NCBI RefSeq assembly: GCF_900112065.1
Contig: NZ_FOKE01000003.1
Location: 62,001 to 126,000 of the forward strand
Reading direction: 5' to 3'
Length of the DNA stretch: 64,000 nucleotides
Source: Cohnella sp. OV330
GTDB taxonomy: Bacteria > Bacillota > Bacilli > Paenibacillales > Paenibacillaceae
Position numbers and translations under genes: made by a program. The notes beneath the pieces are model-generated. The model searched no databases, was not told the origin of the DNA, and saw only the letters and a list, made by a program, of their open reading frames with translations. Shown one piece after another: positions 1-10,800 of the stretch; position 1 is the stretch's first letter, and every line of letters starts with the position of its first letter.

Positions 1-1218
1 TACGTAGAGCGGGCCAAGTTGGCCGAAAAGGGAAAATTTCAAATGATCTTCATCGCCGATACGCCGGCATTAACCAATGACTTGGGTCCGCAGACGCCGA
101 TGGCCCCTATGGATCCGATGCTGGCATTAATGGCCGTAGCCAGAGAAACGAAGCATATCGGGCTTGTCGCTACCCTCTCTACGACCTTTAACTACCCCTA
201 TAACATCGCGCGTCAATTCAAAGCGCTGGACGTGATCAGTCATGGACGTGCAGGATGGAATGCGGTCACCACGTCCGATCCGTTAGCGGCGGCGAATTTC
301 GGCCAACAGCTGGCGAACCGCAAAGAACGATACGACATGGCGCATGAGTCGATACAGATCGTTCAAGCTTTGTGGGGGAGTTGGGGAGTGGATGCCTGGA
401 CGCTTGATGTAGAAGGCGGGCAGTTTGCCGACATGGACAAAATTCAACCGATCAACCTGGAAGGGCAATATTATGCCTCCCGAGGTCCTCTGCCGATTCC
501 TCCTTCGGAGCAAGGGCAGCCTGTTGTTTTCCAGGCCGGCGGAGGGGAGCAGGGGTTGGAGTTGGCGGGGAGATACGCCTCCGGCGTTTACGCGAACCCT
601 TACGATATAGCGGCTGCTCGCGAACACAGACAGGCGCTCCGGCATAGCGCTGCCCGTTTTGGCAGAAGTCCCGACGATATCAAGATGTTTGCCGGATTTA
701 TGTTTTCGCTGGGCTCGACCGAAGAAGAAGCTTTGGAGCGGCGAAGACAGCTCATGCGATTTAACCCGGAGGAGATCCCCAGTCGGGTCCGTTACCTGGG
801 TTCTATGGTCGGGTTGCCCCTCTCGGTGAACGCGGTAGATATCGATCAACCTTTGCCGGCCGATTGGCTGAAAAATGCTTATGCAAACCCGCGGGATCCG
901 CGCTCGCCAAGAGCCTTAGAGCTGCTAACAAAAGGACTGTCCATTCGCGATGTACTTGCCCATGGCGTCATTAACTATCACCCTGTAGTCGCGGGGACGC
1001 CGGTACAAGTCGCCGACTTTTTGGAAGAGTGGTTTGTGGCGGGCGCCTGCGATGGCTTCTCGGTCGTGCCGGATATATCCGACGATGGCGTCGCCGCTTT
1101 TGTCGATCTGGTCGTCCCCATTTTGCAGGGCCGCGGTTTGTACCACAGGGAGTACGAAGGCAAGACGCTGCGCGAGCATTTGGGGGTTCCTTATCAATAC
1201 GGAAGACTGGCCTATTGA
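1..1218 (+). CDS. LLM-class flavin-dependent monooxygenase, NtaA/SnaA/DmoA type (5' partial)
   Basis: This is the C-terminal roughly 405 residues of a bacterial-luciferase-like monooxygenase of the NtaA/SnaA/SoxA/DmoA family. These enzymes use FMNH2, supplied by a separate flavin reductase, to oxidise chelates, sulfides or similar small organics in the cytosol. The reading frame is open to base 1 (YVERAK, then LAEKGKFQMIFIADT), which matches the usual family sequence about 30 residues from the N-terminus, so the true start lies upstream of the window and the TTG at 19 is not the start. Family landmarks are ATLSTTFNYPYNIARQF, SHGRAGWNAVTT and VFQAGGGEQGLELA. The next gene, an efflux-type transporter, follows after 40 bases in the same direction, which suggests co-transcription. 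The substrate cannot be told from the sequence. Confidence 0.9.
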   Translation, partial: YVERAKLAEKGKFQMIFIADTPALTNDLGPQTPMAPMDPMLALMAVARETKHIGLVATLSTTFNYPYNIARQFKALDVISHGRAGWNAVTTSDPLAAANFGQQLANRKERYDMAHESIQIVQALWGSWGVDAWTLDVEGGQFADMDKIQPINLEGQYYASRGPLPIPPSEQGQPVVFQAGGGEQGLELAGRYASGVYANPYDIAAAREHRQALRHSAARFGRSPDDIKMFAGFMFSLGSTEEEALERRRQLMRFNPEEIPSRVRYLGSMVGLPLSVNAVDIDQPLPADWLKNAYANPRDPRSPRALELLTKGLSIRDVLAHGVINYHPVVAGTPVQVADFLEEWFVAGACDGFSVVPDISDDGVAAFVDLVVPILQGRGLYHREYEGKTLREHLGVPYQYGRLAY

Positions 1219-1258
1219 AACCCAAGAACGTTTTAATTGATGAATAAGGAGAATGAGG

Positions 1259-2695
1259 ATGAACAAAACATATAATACGCGTGCCATCTTGGCATCGCTG
1301 CTCATCTGCGGTTTTGTCGGCATGTTCAGCGAGACCGCGTTAAACATAGCCATGACGAATTTAATGGACGTATTCGAAATTACGGCCGCAACCGCACAGT
1401 GGTTAACGACAGGGTTCCTGCTTACGCTTGGGATATTAATGCCCATGAGCGGATTGCTGCTTCAGATGTTTACGACAAGGCAGATGTTCGCGGGTTCGCT
1501 TATCTTCCTCACGGTAGGGACATTGATTGCCGCGCTCGCGTTCAATTTTGAAATGTTGATGTTCGCTCGCGTGTTACAGGCGATAGGCATGGGCTTACTT
1601 CTCCCCCTTATGTTCAATACGATACTTGTCATTTTCCCGCCAGAGAAGCGCGGTGCGGCGATGGGGTTCGTCGGATTGGTGATCATGTTCGCGCCGGCTA
1701 CAGGCCCCACCGTAGGCGGTTTATTAATCGAATACTTATCCTGGCATTATATCTTCTGGTTTTCGCTTCTCTTTCTCATCATCGGGCTGTTGGTGGGGCT
1801 GAAGTATTTAGATAATGTCACCGAGGTCAAGAAGCCTCGAATCGATCTGCTGTCCGTCGTATTGTCGACGATCGGCTTCGGCGGCATCGTGTTCGGCTTT
1901 AGCAAGGCAGGCGAAGGCGCTGAGGGCTGGGGAAGTACGGTCGTGATCGCATCCATCGTCGTGGGAGTTGTCGCGCTGGCGTTATTTATCCTTCGGCAGA
2001 ACTTGATGCACGATCCGATGCTGAACCTGAGCGTCTTCAAATATCCGATGTACGTCGTAGGGCTGCTGCTTGTGCTGTCCTGTATGTCGATCATTATGTC
2101 GAGCATGATTATCCTGCCGATGTTTTTGCAGAAGGGGACAGGGCTCTCCGTGTTTACTGCCGGACTTATGCTTTTGCCGGGCAGCGCGCTGAACGGTATT
2201 CTTTCGCCGCGCGTTGGGCGATTGTTCGATAGACACGGACCGAAATGGATCGTTATTCCGGGCCTCGCGGTCGTTGCCACGATGCTGTGGCTATTTAGTA
2301 CAATATCTCCCGACTCTTCGGTCGCCTTTATCGTGGCTCTGCATATCGGGCTCATGGTCGGCATCGCCTTGATCTGGATGCCTGCCCAGACGAACGGGCT
2401 CAATCAACTGCCGCCGGAATTGTATCCGCATGGCACGGCGGTTATGAACACCTTTCAGCAGGTTATTGGTGCGATTGGAACTGCAGTCGCCATCAGTATT
2501 CTCACGAGCGGTACGGAGAATTATCTGCACGGCTCCGCTGCTCCGACAAAACCAAGAGAAGTCGCACTGGCCATGACAGCCGGCTCGCAACACGTGTTCT
2601 TGTTCACGATGACCATCGCGTTGATCGGCTTGGTCGTGGGCTTCTTCATCCGCCGCGTCATCGTCAAACGCGAAGTCGCGCATGCGATTCACTGA
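1259..2695 (+). CDS. MFS transporter, DHA2 (EmrB/QacA-like) drug-efflux family
   Basis: A hydrophobic protein of 478 residues with about 14 predicted membrane helices, the size and pattern of DHA2 proton-coupled exporters. The stretch PATGPTVGGLL after helix 4 to 5 matches the antiporter motif C region (GPxxGG), and WHYIFWFSLLF follows as usual in this family. The start is placed at ATG 1259 (MNKTYN) because AAGGAG at 1246-1251 lies 7 bases before it; an ATG at 1253 is only one base from that site. It sits between a flavin monooxygenase and an NAD(P)-binding protein, with short gaps, and may export a product or a toxic substrate of that pathway. The ligand is unknown. Confidence 0.9.
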   Translation: MNKTYNTRAILASLLICGFVGMFSETALNIAMTNLMDVFEITAATAQWLTTGFLLTLGILMPMSGLLLQMFTTRQMFAGSLIFLTVGTLIAALAFNFEMLMFARVLQAIGMGLLLPLMFNTILVIFPPEKRGAAMGFVGLVIMFAPATGPTVGGLLIEYLSWHYIFWFSLLFLIIGLLVGLKYLDNVTEVKKPRIDLLSVVLSTIGFGGIVFGFSKAGEGAEGWGSTVVIASIVVGVVALALFILRQNLMHDPMLNLSVFKYPMYVVGLLLVLSCMSIIMSSMIILPMFLQKGTGLSVFTAGLMLLPGSALNGILSPRVGRLFDRHGPKWIVIPGLAVVATMLWLFSTISPDSSVAFIVALHIGLMVGIALIWMPAQTNGLNQLPPELYPHGTAVMNTFQQVIGAIGTAVAISILTSGTENYLHGSAAPTKPREVALAMTAGSQHVFLFTMTIALIGLVVGFFIRRVIVKREVAHAIH

Positions 2696-2721
2696 TAGCA
2701 TTTAACGAGGAGGCGTACAAA

Positions 2722-3453
2722 ATGAAATTCGGAATCATAGGAGCAGGAAACATCGGGTCCATCATTGCAGAAAAGCTGGTTGCTAACGGGCATGAAGTTA
2801 AAATCGCGGATGCTCGCGGAATCAAGCGTTTAGAAGGAAAAGAACTTCCAGGAAAAAAGGTGACGGTTGAAGAGGCAGGTATAGCGATCGACGTGCTGAT
2901 CGTATCGATCCCGCTGCACGCTCTGCCAAGCATTCGACATGTTCTAGCATCCGTTGGCGAGGAAGTCGTCGTTGTAGACACCTCGAATTATTATCCGCAA
3001 AGAGACAATAAAATCGAAGAAATCGAAAAGGGGACGGTAGAAAGCGTATGGGTTTCCAAGCAACTAGGCAGACCTGTAATAAAGGCTTTCAACAATTTAT
3101 TGGCATCAACCTTGCAGAATGAAGGAACGCCGGAAGGGACTCGCGGACGCATCGCGATGGCGATTGCCGGCGATGACTTATCGAAAAAGCAAATCGTTAT
3201 GGAGATCGTCAATGAAATGGGATTCGACACCGTAGACAGCGGTTCTTTGGAGGACTCGTGGAGACAGCAACCGGGAACGCCGGCCTACTGCACGGAGCTG
3301 ACCAAAGAGGAGCTTGCCGAGGCCTTAAAGAAAGCCGACAAAGATAAAGCGCCGCTTTTGCGGGATCGAGCGATTGAGAAGCTTTCAGCGCCTACATCCG
3401 CTTTTTCAATTAAAGATGTCGTTCATATGAATAGGGAAATATACAATTCATGA
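2722..3453 (+). CDS. NAD(P)-binding F420-reductase-like protein
   Basis: A 243-residue protein with an N-terminal Rossmann nucleotide-binding motif (FGIIGAGNIGSIIAEKL, residues 3-19) and the general form of the NADPH-dependent F420 reductase / COG2085 family (VVVDTSNYYP, VIKAFNNLLA, residues about 90-125). Members in organisms lacking F420 act as NADP-linked dinucleotide-binding reductases of unknown substrate; some supply reduced cofactor or detoxify carbonyls. It follows the efflux pump by 26 bases with a good GAGGAGG site at 2707-2713, so it is probably the last gene of a three-gene unit with the flavin monooxygenase. A role in delivering reducing power to the monooxygenase is possible but only inferred. 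Confidence 0.8.
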   Translation: MKFGIIGAGNIGSIIAEKLVANGHEVKIADARGIKRLEGKELPGKKVTVEEAGIAIDVLIVSIPLHALPSIRHVLASVGEEVVVVDTSNYYPQRDNKIEEIEKGTVESVWVSKQLGRPVIKAFNNLLASTLQNEGTPEGTRGRIAMAIAGDDLSKKQIVMEIVNEMGFDTVDSGSLEDSWRQQPGTPAYCTELTKEELAEALKKADKDKAPLLRDRAIEKLSAPTSAFSIKDVVHMNREIYNS

Positions 3454-3598
3454 ACTGGGCACAGGTAGAACCGTATCGTCCCGACGTATTCTGAACTTGA
3501 GGCGTTTCCGTAAAATCCGATTTTCGCCGCAGCCGTTCATTCAATGACGGTCGTTAACAACCGATATTGTTAGCATCGCTTGAAAAGACGGTGAAATC

Positions 3599-6500
3599 AT
3601 GATTAGGAAAAATGCCCTGTTGCTCGGAATGATCGGTTTGTTCGTTCTCGTTACGATCGTGAATGTATTTCAATGGCTTAGTCCCGCTACGCAGGCCGTG
3701 AGGGCGAGCGGCGGATCGTTGGATGCGACGCAGTGGGACTTTGCGAAGCAGGGCGTCCTCTCGCTGCGCGGGGAGTGGGCGTTCTACGAAGGGAAGTTGC
3801 TAGGGCCTGAAGACTTTCGAGCCGGCCCGATCGAAGGCCGTTTCGTTCAAGTTCCCGGAGGCTGGAAGAATAAGCTGGCTTCGGCAGACAAGAACGGTTA
3901 TGGCGCCGGTACGTACCGGTTGCTCGTCCGCACGAGCGAAGCCGCATTGTACAGCATCCGGGCCAAAAAAATCCGCATGTCCAGCCGCATCTTCATGAAC
4001 GGCGTCGATTTGGGCGGCAACGGCAGTCCTTCCTTATCGGCGGACGGCTTCGAGGCAAGCAATGCGCCGTTCTTCGGCACCGTCCAAGCCGATTCGGGAA
4101 CCGTCGAGATTATCATTCAGGTCGCCAGCTTTAACTATCTGGAAGGCGGATTGGTGCAGCCGCCGGAATTCGGACTGGCGGACGACGCGATGAAGCGGCG
4201 CGACGATTCCAAGCTCGCCGATATGATTCAGACGACGATCTTGCTTGCGTTCGGATTGTATTATGCGGGCATGTTCAGACAGTGGCGCCGGGAACCGCAC
4301 CTGATGCATTTTTGCCTGTTTTGTCTGGCGCTCGGACTGTTCTTCAGCATCGACAACGAAATACTGGCGCTTGACTTCTTGCCCGGATTGACATTCCCAT
4401 GGCTTCAGAAGATGCTTTTCCTATTGCCGCTCTTCTCCTTTTATTTCTTCACGCATTATGTGTACCGGTACCTGAAGGAAAGGGATAACGTTGTATTTAC
4501 TTGGCTTCGCAGAGCGACGTACGTTTATCTTGCGACCATTCTGCTGCTTCCCAATCGTTACTTGGTCAGCTTCCTGGACGTCGGGATCGCGATCGGGGCG
4601 GCCGCCTTCGGGGTGATGCTCTATGCCGTCTTCCGCGGCCGCAGCCGCGGTAACCATAGCAGCCACTACATCATGCTTGGCATCTTCTTTCTGTTTGTCA
4701 GTTGGCTCTATGCGCATCTGCGTTACCAGCTCGCGCTGGACAATCCCTATTATATGGTGGTGACGCCGGCGCTGCTCGTCTTGTCTCAGGCGCTGCTCAT
4801 GTCCGACGAGCTTCAGCTGAGCTATCGAAGAAGCGAGCGGTTATCCCAGCGATTGCTGCGTTACGATCGCCAGAAGGACGAGTTTCTGGTGAAAACTTCG
4901 CACGAGCTGCGAACGCCGCTGCACGGCATCGTGAATCTGTCTCAGGCGCTGTTGGACAATCGGACGACCCCGCTTCAGGCGGAACATCGGGACAATATAC
5001 ATATGCTGCATTTGCTGGGCCGACGACTGGCGGGACTCGTGCACGATATCCTCGATCTGAACCGGATTCGCCACGGACAACTTCTGATTCGCACGACATC
5101 GGTCAACTTGGGTCAGTCGGTTCGATTCGTCATGGAGACGTTGTCCATCTCGCCGGTCAACAAAGAGGTGAGGCTCATGAATGCGCTGCCGGCCAAGCTG
5201 CCGCTTCTCCTTGCGGACGAAAACCGGGTGAAGCAAATTTTGTACAACTTGCTGGAGAACGGGCTGAAATTCACGAAGCAAGGGACGGTGACCCTCTCCG
5301 CGGAGCGGAGGGGGGACGAGTTGGCCATCTCGGTGACGGATACGGGGAGCGGGATTCCCGCGCATGAAATCGCCGGCCTGTTCCAACCGTTTGTCCAGTC
5401 GGAGGCGTTGGGGCATGCCGGCGAAGGGCTAGGTTTGGGGCTGAGCATCGCGAAGCAGCTGACGGAGCTGCAAGGCGGCCGGTTAGAGGCGGAATCCACG
5501 GTGGGCGTCGGCTCGCGGTTCACGTTCACGCTGCCGATCGATCTGGCATCGGAGGAGGCCGCTACGGCGGCCGCGGAAGCGGAGCTGCCTTCGCCGGTAG
5601 TCGTGCCGATGCGGGACAATCAGACGGCCGAATTTCACCTTCTGATCGTAGACGACGAACCGTCCAACCTGAAGGTGCTAATCGATGAAGTCTCTTCCAT
5701 GGGATATGGTTATACGGCGGTGGGAAGCGGAGAAGAGGCGCTCGAAGCGTTGCGGCGCCACAAGATGAAGCCGGACTTGCTGCTGCTCGATCTCATGATG
5801 CCGGGCATCTCGGGCCTCGACGTATGCAGGGAGATCCGACGGCTGCAAGGACTTGCCGAGCTCCCGATTCTGATGATGACCGCCTCCGGACAGACGGGCG
5901 ATATCGTGGCCTCGTTCGCCGCCGGCGCGAACGATATCGTGCAGAAGCCGTTCGAGCTGGCCGAATTGCGGGCGAGGGTACAATCGCTGCTGGCGATGAA
6001 GAGCTCCTCGGAACGCGCGGTGCGGCGGGAGATGGATCTCCTGCAAGCCCAAATTACGCCGCACTTCCTGTACAACAGCATGAATGCCCTCGTCGGGCTC
6101 AGTTATAAGAACGTAGACAAGCTCAGGGAGACGATTCACCACCTGACGACGTACTTGCGGGCCAAATTTACTTTCGTCTTCTCGGAGGAGCTCGTTCCGT
6201 TCGAACGCGAGATGGAATTGGTCGAGGCGTACTTGGCGATCGAACAGCTGCGATTCGGCAGCAGGCTGGCTGTCGAGATCGAGATCGAGGCGGGTTTCCG
6301 ATGCATGCTGCCGCCGCTAACGCTGCAGCCCATCGTAGAGAACGCGGTGCGGCACGGCATCGGACCGAAAGCGTCCGGAGGAACGCTCCGAATTGCGGCA
6401 TGCAGGCGCGACGGCGGTGCGGAAATAACCGTGGAAGACGATGGCGTCGGCATCGGCGAGGAATTGTTGCGCGTGCTGAAGGAAGGGCGAGCCGCAGGGG

Positions 6501-6628
6501 TCGGCGTCGGCAACGTCAACCGGCGCCTCCAGCTGGTATGCGGCGGCGGATTGGACATTCGAAGCGGCGACGGAACAGGGACGCTGATCAAACTGCAAAT
6601 ACCGGAGGCGAAATCAAGCCATGGTTAG
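3599..6628 (+). CDS. Hybrid sensor histidine kinase with two kinase modules and a receiver domain
   Basis: A 1009-residue membrane sensor. Residues about 7-27 form a first helix, 40-190 an extracellular 7TMR-DISM-like beta-sandwich (GEWAFYEGKL, FVQVPGGWKN), and about 207-400 a bundle of seven helices. A classical HisKA/HATPase core follows, with phospho-acceptor His435 (KTSHELRTPLHG), N-box LLENGLKFT and G-boxes DTGSGIP and GLGLGLSIAKQ. Next is a receiver domain with Asp731 (LLLLDLMMPG) and Lys783. A second, LytS/YesM-type kinase ends the protein, with His822 (QITPHFLYNS) and an ATPase N-box LQPIVENAVRHGI. The stop overlaps the start of the response regulator gene by eight bases, so the two are translationally coupled. 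The start is ATG 3599 with only a weak purine site. The ligand is unknown. Confidence 0.9.
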   Translation: MIRKNALLLGMIGLFVLVTIVNVFQWLSPATQAVRASGGSLDATQWDFAKQGVLSLRGEWAFYEGKLLGPEDFRAGPIEGRFVQVPGGWKNKLASADKNGYGAGTYRLLVRTSEAALYSIRAKKIRMSSRIFMNGVDLGGNGSPSLSADGFEASNAPFFGTVQADSGTVEIIIQVASFNYLEGGLVQPPEFGLADDAMKRRDDSKLADMIQTTILLAFGLYYAGMFRQWRREPHLMHFCLFCLALGLFFSIDNEILALDFLPGLTFPWLQKMLFLLPLFSFYFFTHYVYRYLKERDNVVFTWLRRATYVYLATILLLPNRYLVSFLDVGIAIGAAAFGVMLYAVFRGRSRGNHSSHYIMLGIFFLFVSWLYAHLRYQLALDNPYYMVVTPALLVLSQALLMSDELQLSYRRSERLSQRLLRYDRQKDEFLVKTSHELRTPLHGIVNLSQALLDNRTTPLQAEHRDNIHMLHLLGRRLAGLVHDILDLNRIRHGQLLIRTTSVNLGQSVRFVMETLSISPVNKEVRLMNALPAKLPLLLADENRVKQILYNLLENGLKFTKQGTVTLSAERRGDELAISVTDTGSGIPAHEIAGLFQPFVQSEALGHAGEGLGLGLSIAKQLTELQGGRLEAESTVGVGSRFTFTLPIDLASEEAATAAAEAELPSPVVVPMRDNQTAEFHLLIVDDEPSNLKVLIDEVSSMGYGYTAVGSGEEALEALRRHKMKPDLLLLDLMMPGISGLDVCREIRRLQGLAELPILMMTASGQTGDIVASFAAGANDIVQKPFELAELRARVQSLLAMKSSSERAVRREMDLLQAQITPHFLYNSMNALVGLSYKNVDKLRETIHHLTTYLRAKFTFVFSEELVPFEREMELVEAYLAIEQLRFGSRLAVEIEIEAGFRCMLPPLTLQPIVENAVRHGIGPKASGGTLRIAACRRDGGAEITVEDDGVGIGEELLRVLKEGRAAGVGVGNVNRRLQLVCGGGLDIRSGDGTGTLIKLQIPEAKSSHG

Positions 6629-7739
6629 GGCGATATTGATCGACGACGAGGAAATCGCGCTCGACGTGATGGAAATCTTGCTCCAAGAGGTCGGCGGGGT
6701 TACGGTGCTCGGCAAATTCAGTCTCGTGTCCGATGCGATCGCGCAGGCGGATGAGCTGCTGCCGGACCTGATCTTCCTCGATATCGAGATGCCCGAGACG
6801 AGCGGACTTGCGGCTGCGGCCAAGCTGCTCGAGCGGTTTCCCGACGCGGATATCGTGTACGTGACCGCTCACAGTCAGTATGCGGTGGACGCTTTCGATA
6901 CGAAGGCGATCGGGTACTTGCTGAAGCCAGTCGCCAAGCCCCGGCTCGTCGCTGCCTTGGAGCGGCACGCGGAGCTTCGCGAGAAAACGGCGCGACGGGC
7001 CAAGGCTGGAATCTTGACGAGCGACCGGGACGGCGCACAATCCCCCGAGCCTTTCAGACGACCGCTGTCTCTGAAACTGCTCGAAAGCGTCGAGCTTTAC
7101 GATGCCGATGGCCGGTTGATCACCTGGCGGACGAAGAAGACAAAAGAGATGTTCGTTTATTTGTGGCACCATGGGGGAACCCCCGTGTATCGATATCACA
7201 TTCTCGAGCATTTGTGGCCGGAACTGGATGCCGAACGCGCGCAAGCGCTTTTTCATACGACGATGTACTACGTGCGGAATACGCTGAAGTCCGCGGGCTA
7301 TCCGGAGATGATCGGTTCCGGGGACGAGCGTTATTGGATGCGAACCGACGAAGTCGCCTGCGACGTGACGCGGCTGGAAGCGTTGATCGGGGCGGGGAGA
7401 CGGGCGAGCGATGCGGAGGAACTGCTGTCGCTCTATCGCGGCGACTATTGCGAGACGGAAAATTACGGTTGGGCGAACAGCAGAAGATACGAGCTGCGCG
7501 GGGCCGTCATGCGGCATCTGGAGCTATGCGCGGAGCATGCGGCCGACGGTTCGCTGAAGGAACGCATGCTCCGCAAGCTGATCGAACTGAATCCGTACGA
7601 AGAGAAATATTACGACCGGCTGGCGCTGCATTTGACGTTCCTGGGGGATGCTGCTGCCGCGGATCAGGTGAATCTTCTTAAAGAAACGACGTTTCGGGCC
7701 GACCTGGGACTGAATGTTGCCGACATGAACCGCGAATAA
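6621..7739 (+). CDS. Response regulator with winged-helix and BTAD (SARP-like) output
   Basis: A 372-residue cytosolic regulator. Residues 1-120 are a receiver domain with acidic pair Asp8/Asp9, phospho-acceptor Asp54 (IFLDIEMPE) and Lys102 (YLLKPV). Residues about 155-240 are an OmpR/SARP-like winged helix (TKKTKEMFVYLWHHGG, ILEHLWPELD), followed by an alpha-helical bacterial transcriptional activator domain to the end (LYRGDYCE, ELNPYEEKYYDRLALH). Its start overlaps the hybrid kinase gene, which marks the two as a cognate pair. The SLH-anchored protein gene begins less than 100 bases downstream in the same direction and is the nearest plausible target. Regulators of this form are known in Paenibacillus-like Firmicutes, but their genes of action are largely undefined. 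Confidence 0.88.
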   Translation: MVRAILIDDEEIALDVMEILLQEVGGVTVLGKFSLVSDAIAQADELLPDLIFLDIEMPETSGLAAAAKLLERFPDADIVYVTAHSQYAVDAFDTKAIGYLLKPVAKPRLVAALERHAELREKTARRAKAGILTSDRDGAQSPEPFRRPLSLKLLESVELYDADGRLITWRTKKTKEMFVYLWHHGGTPVYRYHILEHLWPELDAERAQALFHTTMYYVRNTLKSAGYPEMIGSGDERYWMRTDEVACDVTRLEALIGAGRRASDAEELLSLYRGDYCETENYGWANSRRYELRGAVMRHLELCAEHAADGSLKERMLRKLIELNPYEEKYYDRLALHLTFLGDAAAADQVNLLKETTFRADLGLNVADMNRE

Positions 7740-7826
7740 TCGATTATGTTTGGAAAATGTTTAGCGTTCGGCTGTTACGCTTCTCCCATGCAACCCACGA
7801 TTGAATTGCAGAGAGGGAGAGGTACA

Positions 7827-10800
7827 TTGAAAGCACGATCGATGTTCCGTTTGTTGTCTAGAATAAAGCTTCAACTGCTGCTGGCCGTTGCGCTGGCGAT
7901 TCCGCCCATCGCGATGGCCGGCACCGCGAGCGCGGAGCCGGATTCGTCGGGTACGTTCTCCGGCACGTTATTAGCCAGCTGCGAATACAAAAGCGACATA
8001 GAGAATGGAGACGTAACCGCTTCTTGTCCGGACGCGATATCCATCGGCGCAAATGAGTTAAACGCGTTTGCGGGCGTACTCAAGTTCGATTTGAGCGGTT
8101 TCGACGGAACGGTACTTGAGGCCGATCTAAAATTGTATGTAACCGCTAATAATGCCGATGAAGAAGCCAGTCCCGAGCTGACGATCTACCAGCATGACGG
8201 GAACTGGACGGAGCCGACGACCTTAGAGGCGGCTTGGCCTTCCTACGGCAGTGGATTGCATGCGAGAGCGGTTGCCGTAACGGAAAAAGACGGCGCATGG
8301 ATGACATTCAATATTGCGTCGCTGGTGCGCGACAGTATCAATAAAGGACAAACCGAACTTGTTCTCGTGCTGGCGAACATGAGGTGGGATGCTGGGGGAC
8401 AGCGGATTTTCCAATTTACATCGTCCGGTACGAATAGCCCACAGCTGGATATCTCCTATACGACATCTCCCGTTCAACTGCCGGCCCCGCATGCGCGAAT
8501 TGCGGCTGGGGACGGATTTACGCTGTCGCTTCAGGATGACGGAACGGTCAAAGCCTACGGTTGGATTAACGGCAGCAAGATCGAAGTGCCCGACAACCTG
8601 ACCGGCGTGCAGTCGGTGTACGCGTCCAATGCCTGCGGCTATGCCATCAAGACGGACGGTTCCGTTGCGGCCTTGGGCGACGGCTGCACGGTTCCCGCCG
8701 AGGTTCCGAACAGCAATGTGGTCGGGCTCGTCCTGGATGGGAGCGCCCCTGCCGTCTTGAAGAATGACGGGACGATTATCAATTGGGGATCGGGACAGTA
8801 CAAGATGCCGGAGGAATGGGAAACCATTTACGGACCGTTCAAGTCCGTCACGGGAGGCTATAACCATGCGGCCGCACTGACGTGGGATGGCGATGTTGTC
8901 AGTTGGGGCTCTGCTTCGATGGGGGCGACGTCAGTGCCCGAAGACCTGCCGGAAACTGCAGCCATCGCTTCGGGAATCAATCATACGCTGGGGCTGTTGA
9001 AGGACGGCAGTGTCAGACTATGGGGTTACTGGAGCTTAGAACGCCCACCGGCAGACTTGCCTAAAGCAGTGGCGATCGGTGCGAACGATAACTACTCCGT
9101 GGTGGTTACACGCGACGGGGCTGTCGTCGTATGGGGTGACGGAGAACGATTGCAGCCGCCGGCCGGACTTAGCGGTGTCGTAGCCGTCGCGGCAGGTAGA
9201 TCGCATATCGTCGCCCTGAAGTCGGACGGCACCTTGGTCGGATGGGGGAACAATCAGCATGGGGAGACGGTCACGCCGGCGCCGTCCGTAAAAGGGTTGT
9301 CCTGGTCGGCCGGCAGCGAGATCGGCACGACGAAGGCGATCATCGCGGACGAAAGTCTGAACGACGAGAACTACGGCGAGCTGACGCTGAAATATCGGAT
9401 CGGCGCCGCGGGCAGCGTCAGACATCCTTATGTCGGCGAAGATCCGGCCGATCTCGGCTACGACACGGAGCTTCACGCCGGCGACGAGCTGACGGTCCCT
9501 GCGGGACAGCACGTATATGTCATGGCGGAGTACGAAGAGAAAGACGAAGAGGACAGCGCTGCGGTTGGCGTCAGGAAAGTAGCCTATTGGTCGGACGCCG
9601 ACCCAATCGTAGCAAAAGCACCTCCTGAGGCGCCAAGTGTTACGGCCGACGATGCGGCAAACACGATCGCAGGTCTCACGACGGCGATGGAGTTCCAGGT
9701 CGACGACGGAGCTTACGTAAGATACGTCGGAACGAATGCGCCCGATCTCAGCGGCACGCATACGGTCAAAGTCAGAGTCGCGGCCGATCCGGCAACGGGA
9801 ACGCCGGCTGGGGCGGCAGCCACGCTGAGCTTTACGACGAACCCGCCTGCCCCTGCAGCGCCAAGCGTAAGCGCCGACGATGCGGTGAACACGATCGCAG
9901 GTCTCACGACGGCGATGGAGTTCCAGGTCGATGACGGAACTTACGTGAAATACAACGGAACGAATGCGCCCGATCTCACCGGCACGCATACGGTCAAAGT
10001 CAGAGTCGCGGCCGATCCGGCAACGGGAACGCCGGCTGGGGCGGCAGCCACGCTGAGCTTTACGACGAACCCGCCTGCCCCTGCAGCGCCAAGCGTTACC
10101 GCCGATGATGCGGCAAACGCGATCGCAGGCCTTACGACGGCGATGGAGTTCCAAATCGACGGCGGAGCTTATGTGAAATACGACGGAACGAATGCGCCCG
10201 TACTCTCGGGCACGCATACGGTCAAAGTCAGAGTCGCGGCTGATCTGGCAACGGGAACGCCGGCTGGAGCGGCAGCCACGCTGAGCTTTACGACGAACCC
10301 GCCTGCCCCTGAAGCGCCAATCGTAAGTGCCGATGACGCGGCAAACACGATCATTGGCCTCACGACGGCGATGGAGTTCCAAGTCGATGGCGGAGCTTAC
10401 GTGAAATACGACGGAACGAATGCACCCGATCTCTCGGGCACGCGCATGGTCAAAGTCAGAGTCGCGGCCGATCCGGCAACGGGAACGCCGGCTGGAGCGG
10501 CAGCCACGCTGAGCTTTACGACGAACCCACCTGCCCCTGAAGCGCCAATCGTAAGCGCCGACGATGCGGTGAACACGATCGCAGGTCTCACGACGGCGAT
10601 GGAGTTCCAGGTCGATGACGGAACTTACGTGAAATACAACGGAACGAATGCGCCCGATCTCACCGGCACGCATACGGTCAAAGTCAGAGTCGCGGCGGAT
10701 CCGGCAACGGGAACGCCGGCTGGAGCGGCAGCCACGCTGAGCTTTACGACGCCATCAACGTACGTACCGCCGACATCCACGCCATCGGCGCCGAAGAGTC

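Noticed and set aside
1253-1255. ATG 1253 as start of the efflux pump
   Set aside because: It leaves one base after AAGGAG; ATG 1259 has normal spacing.
7746-7748. ATG 7746 as start of the SLH protein
   Set aside because: It puts 27 polar residues before the signal peptide and has no ribosome site; TTG 7827 has both a good site and a proper signal peptide.
9624-10752. Regular repeats that might be a CRISPR array or satellite
   Set aside because: The unit is 228 bases, in frame, without unique spacers, and codes for a protein domain.
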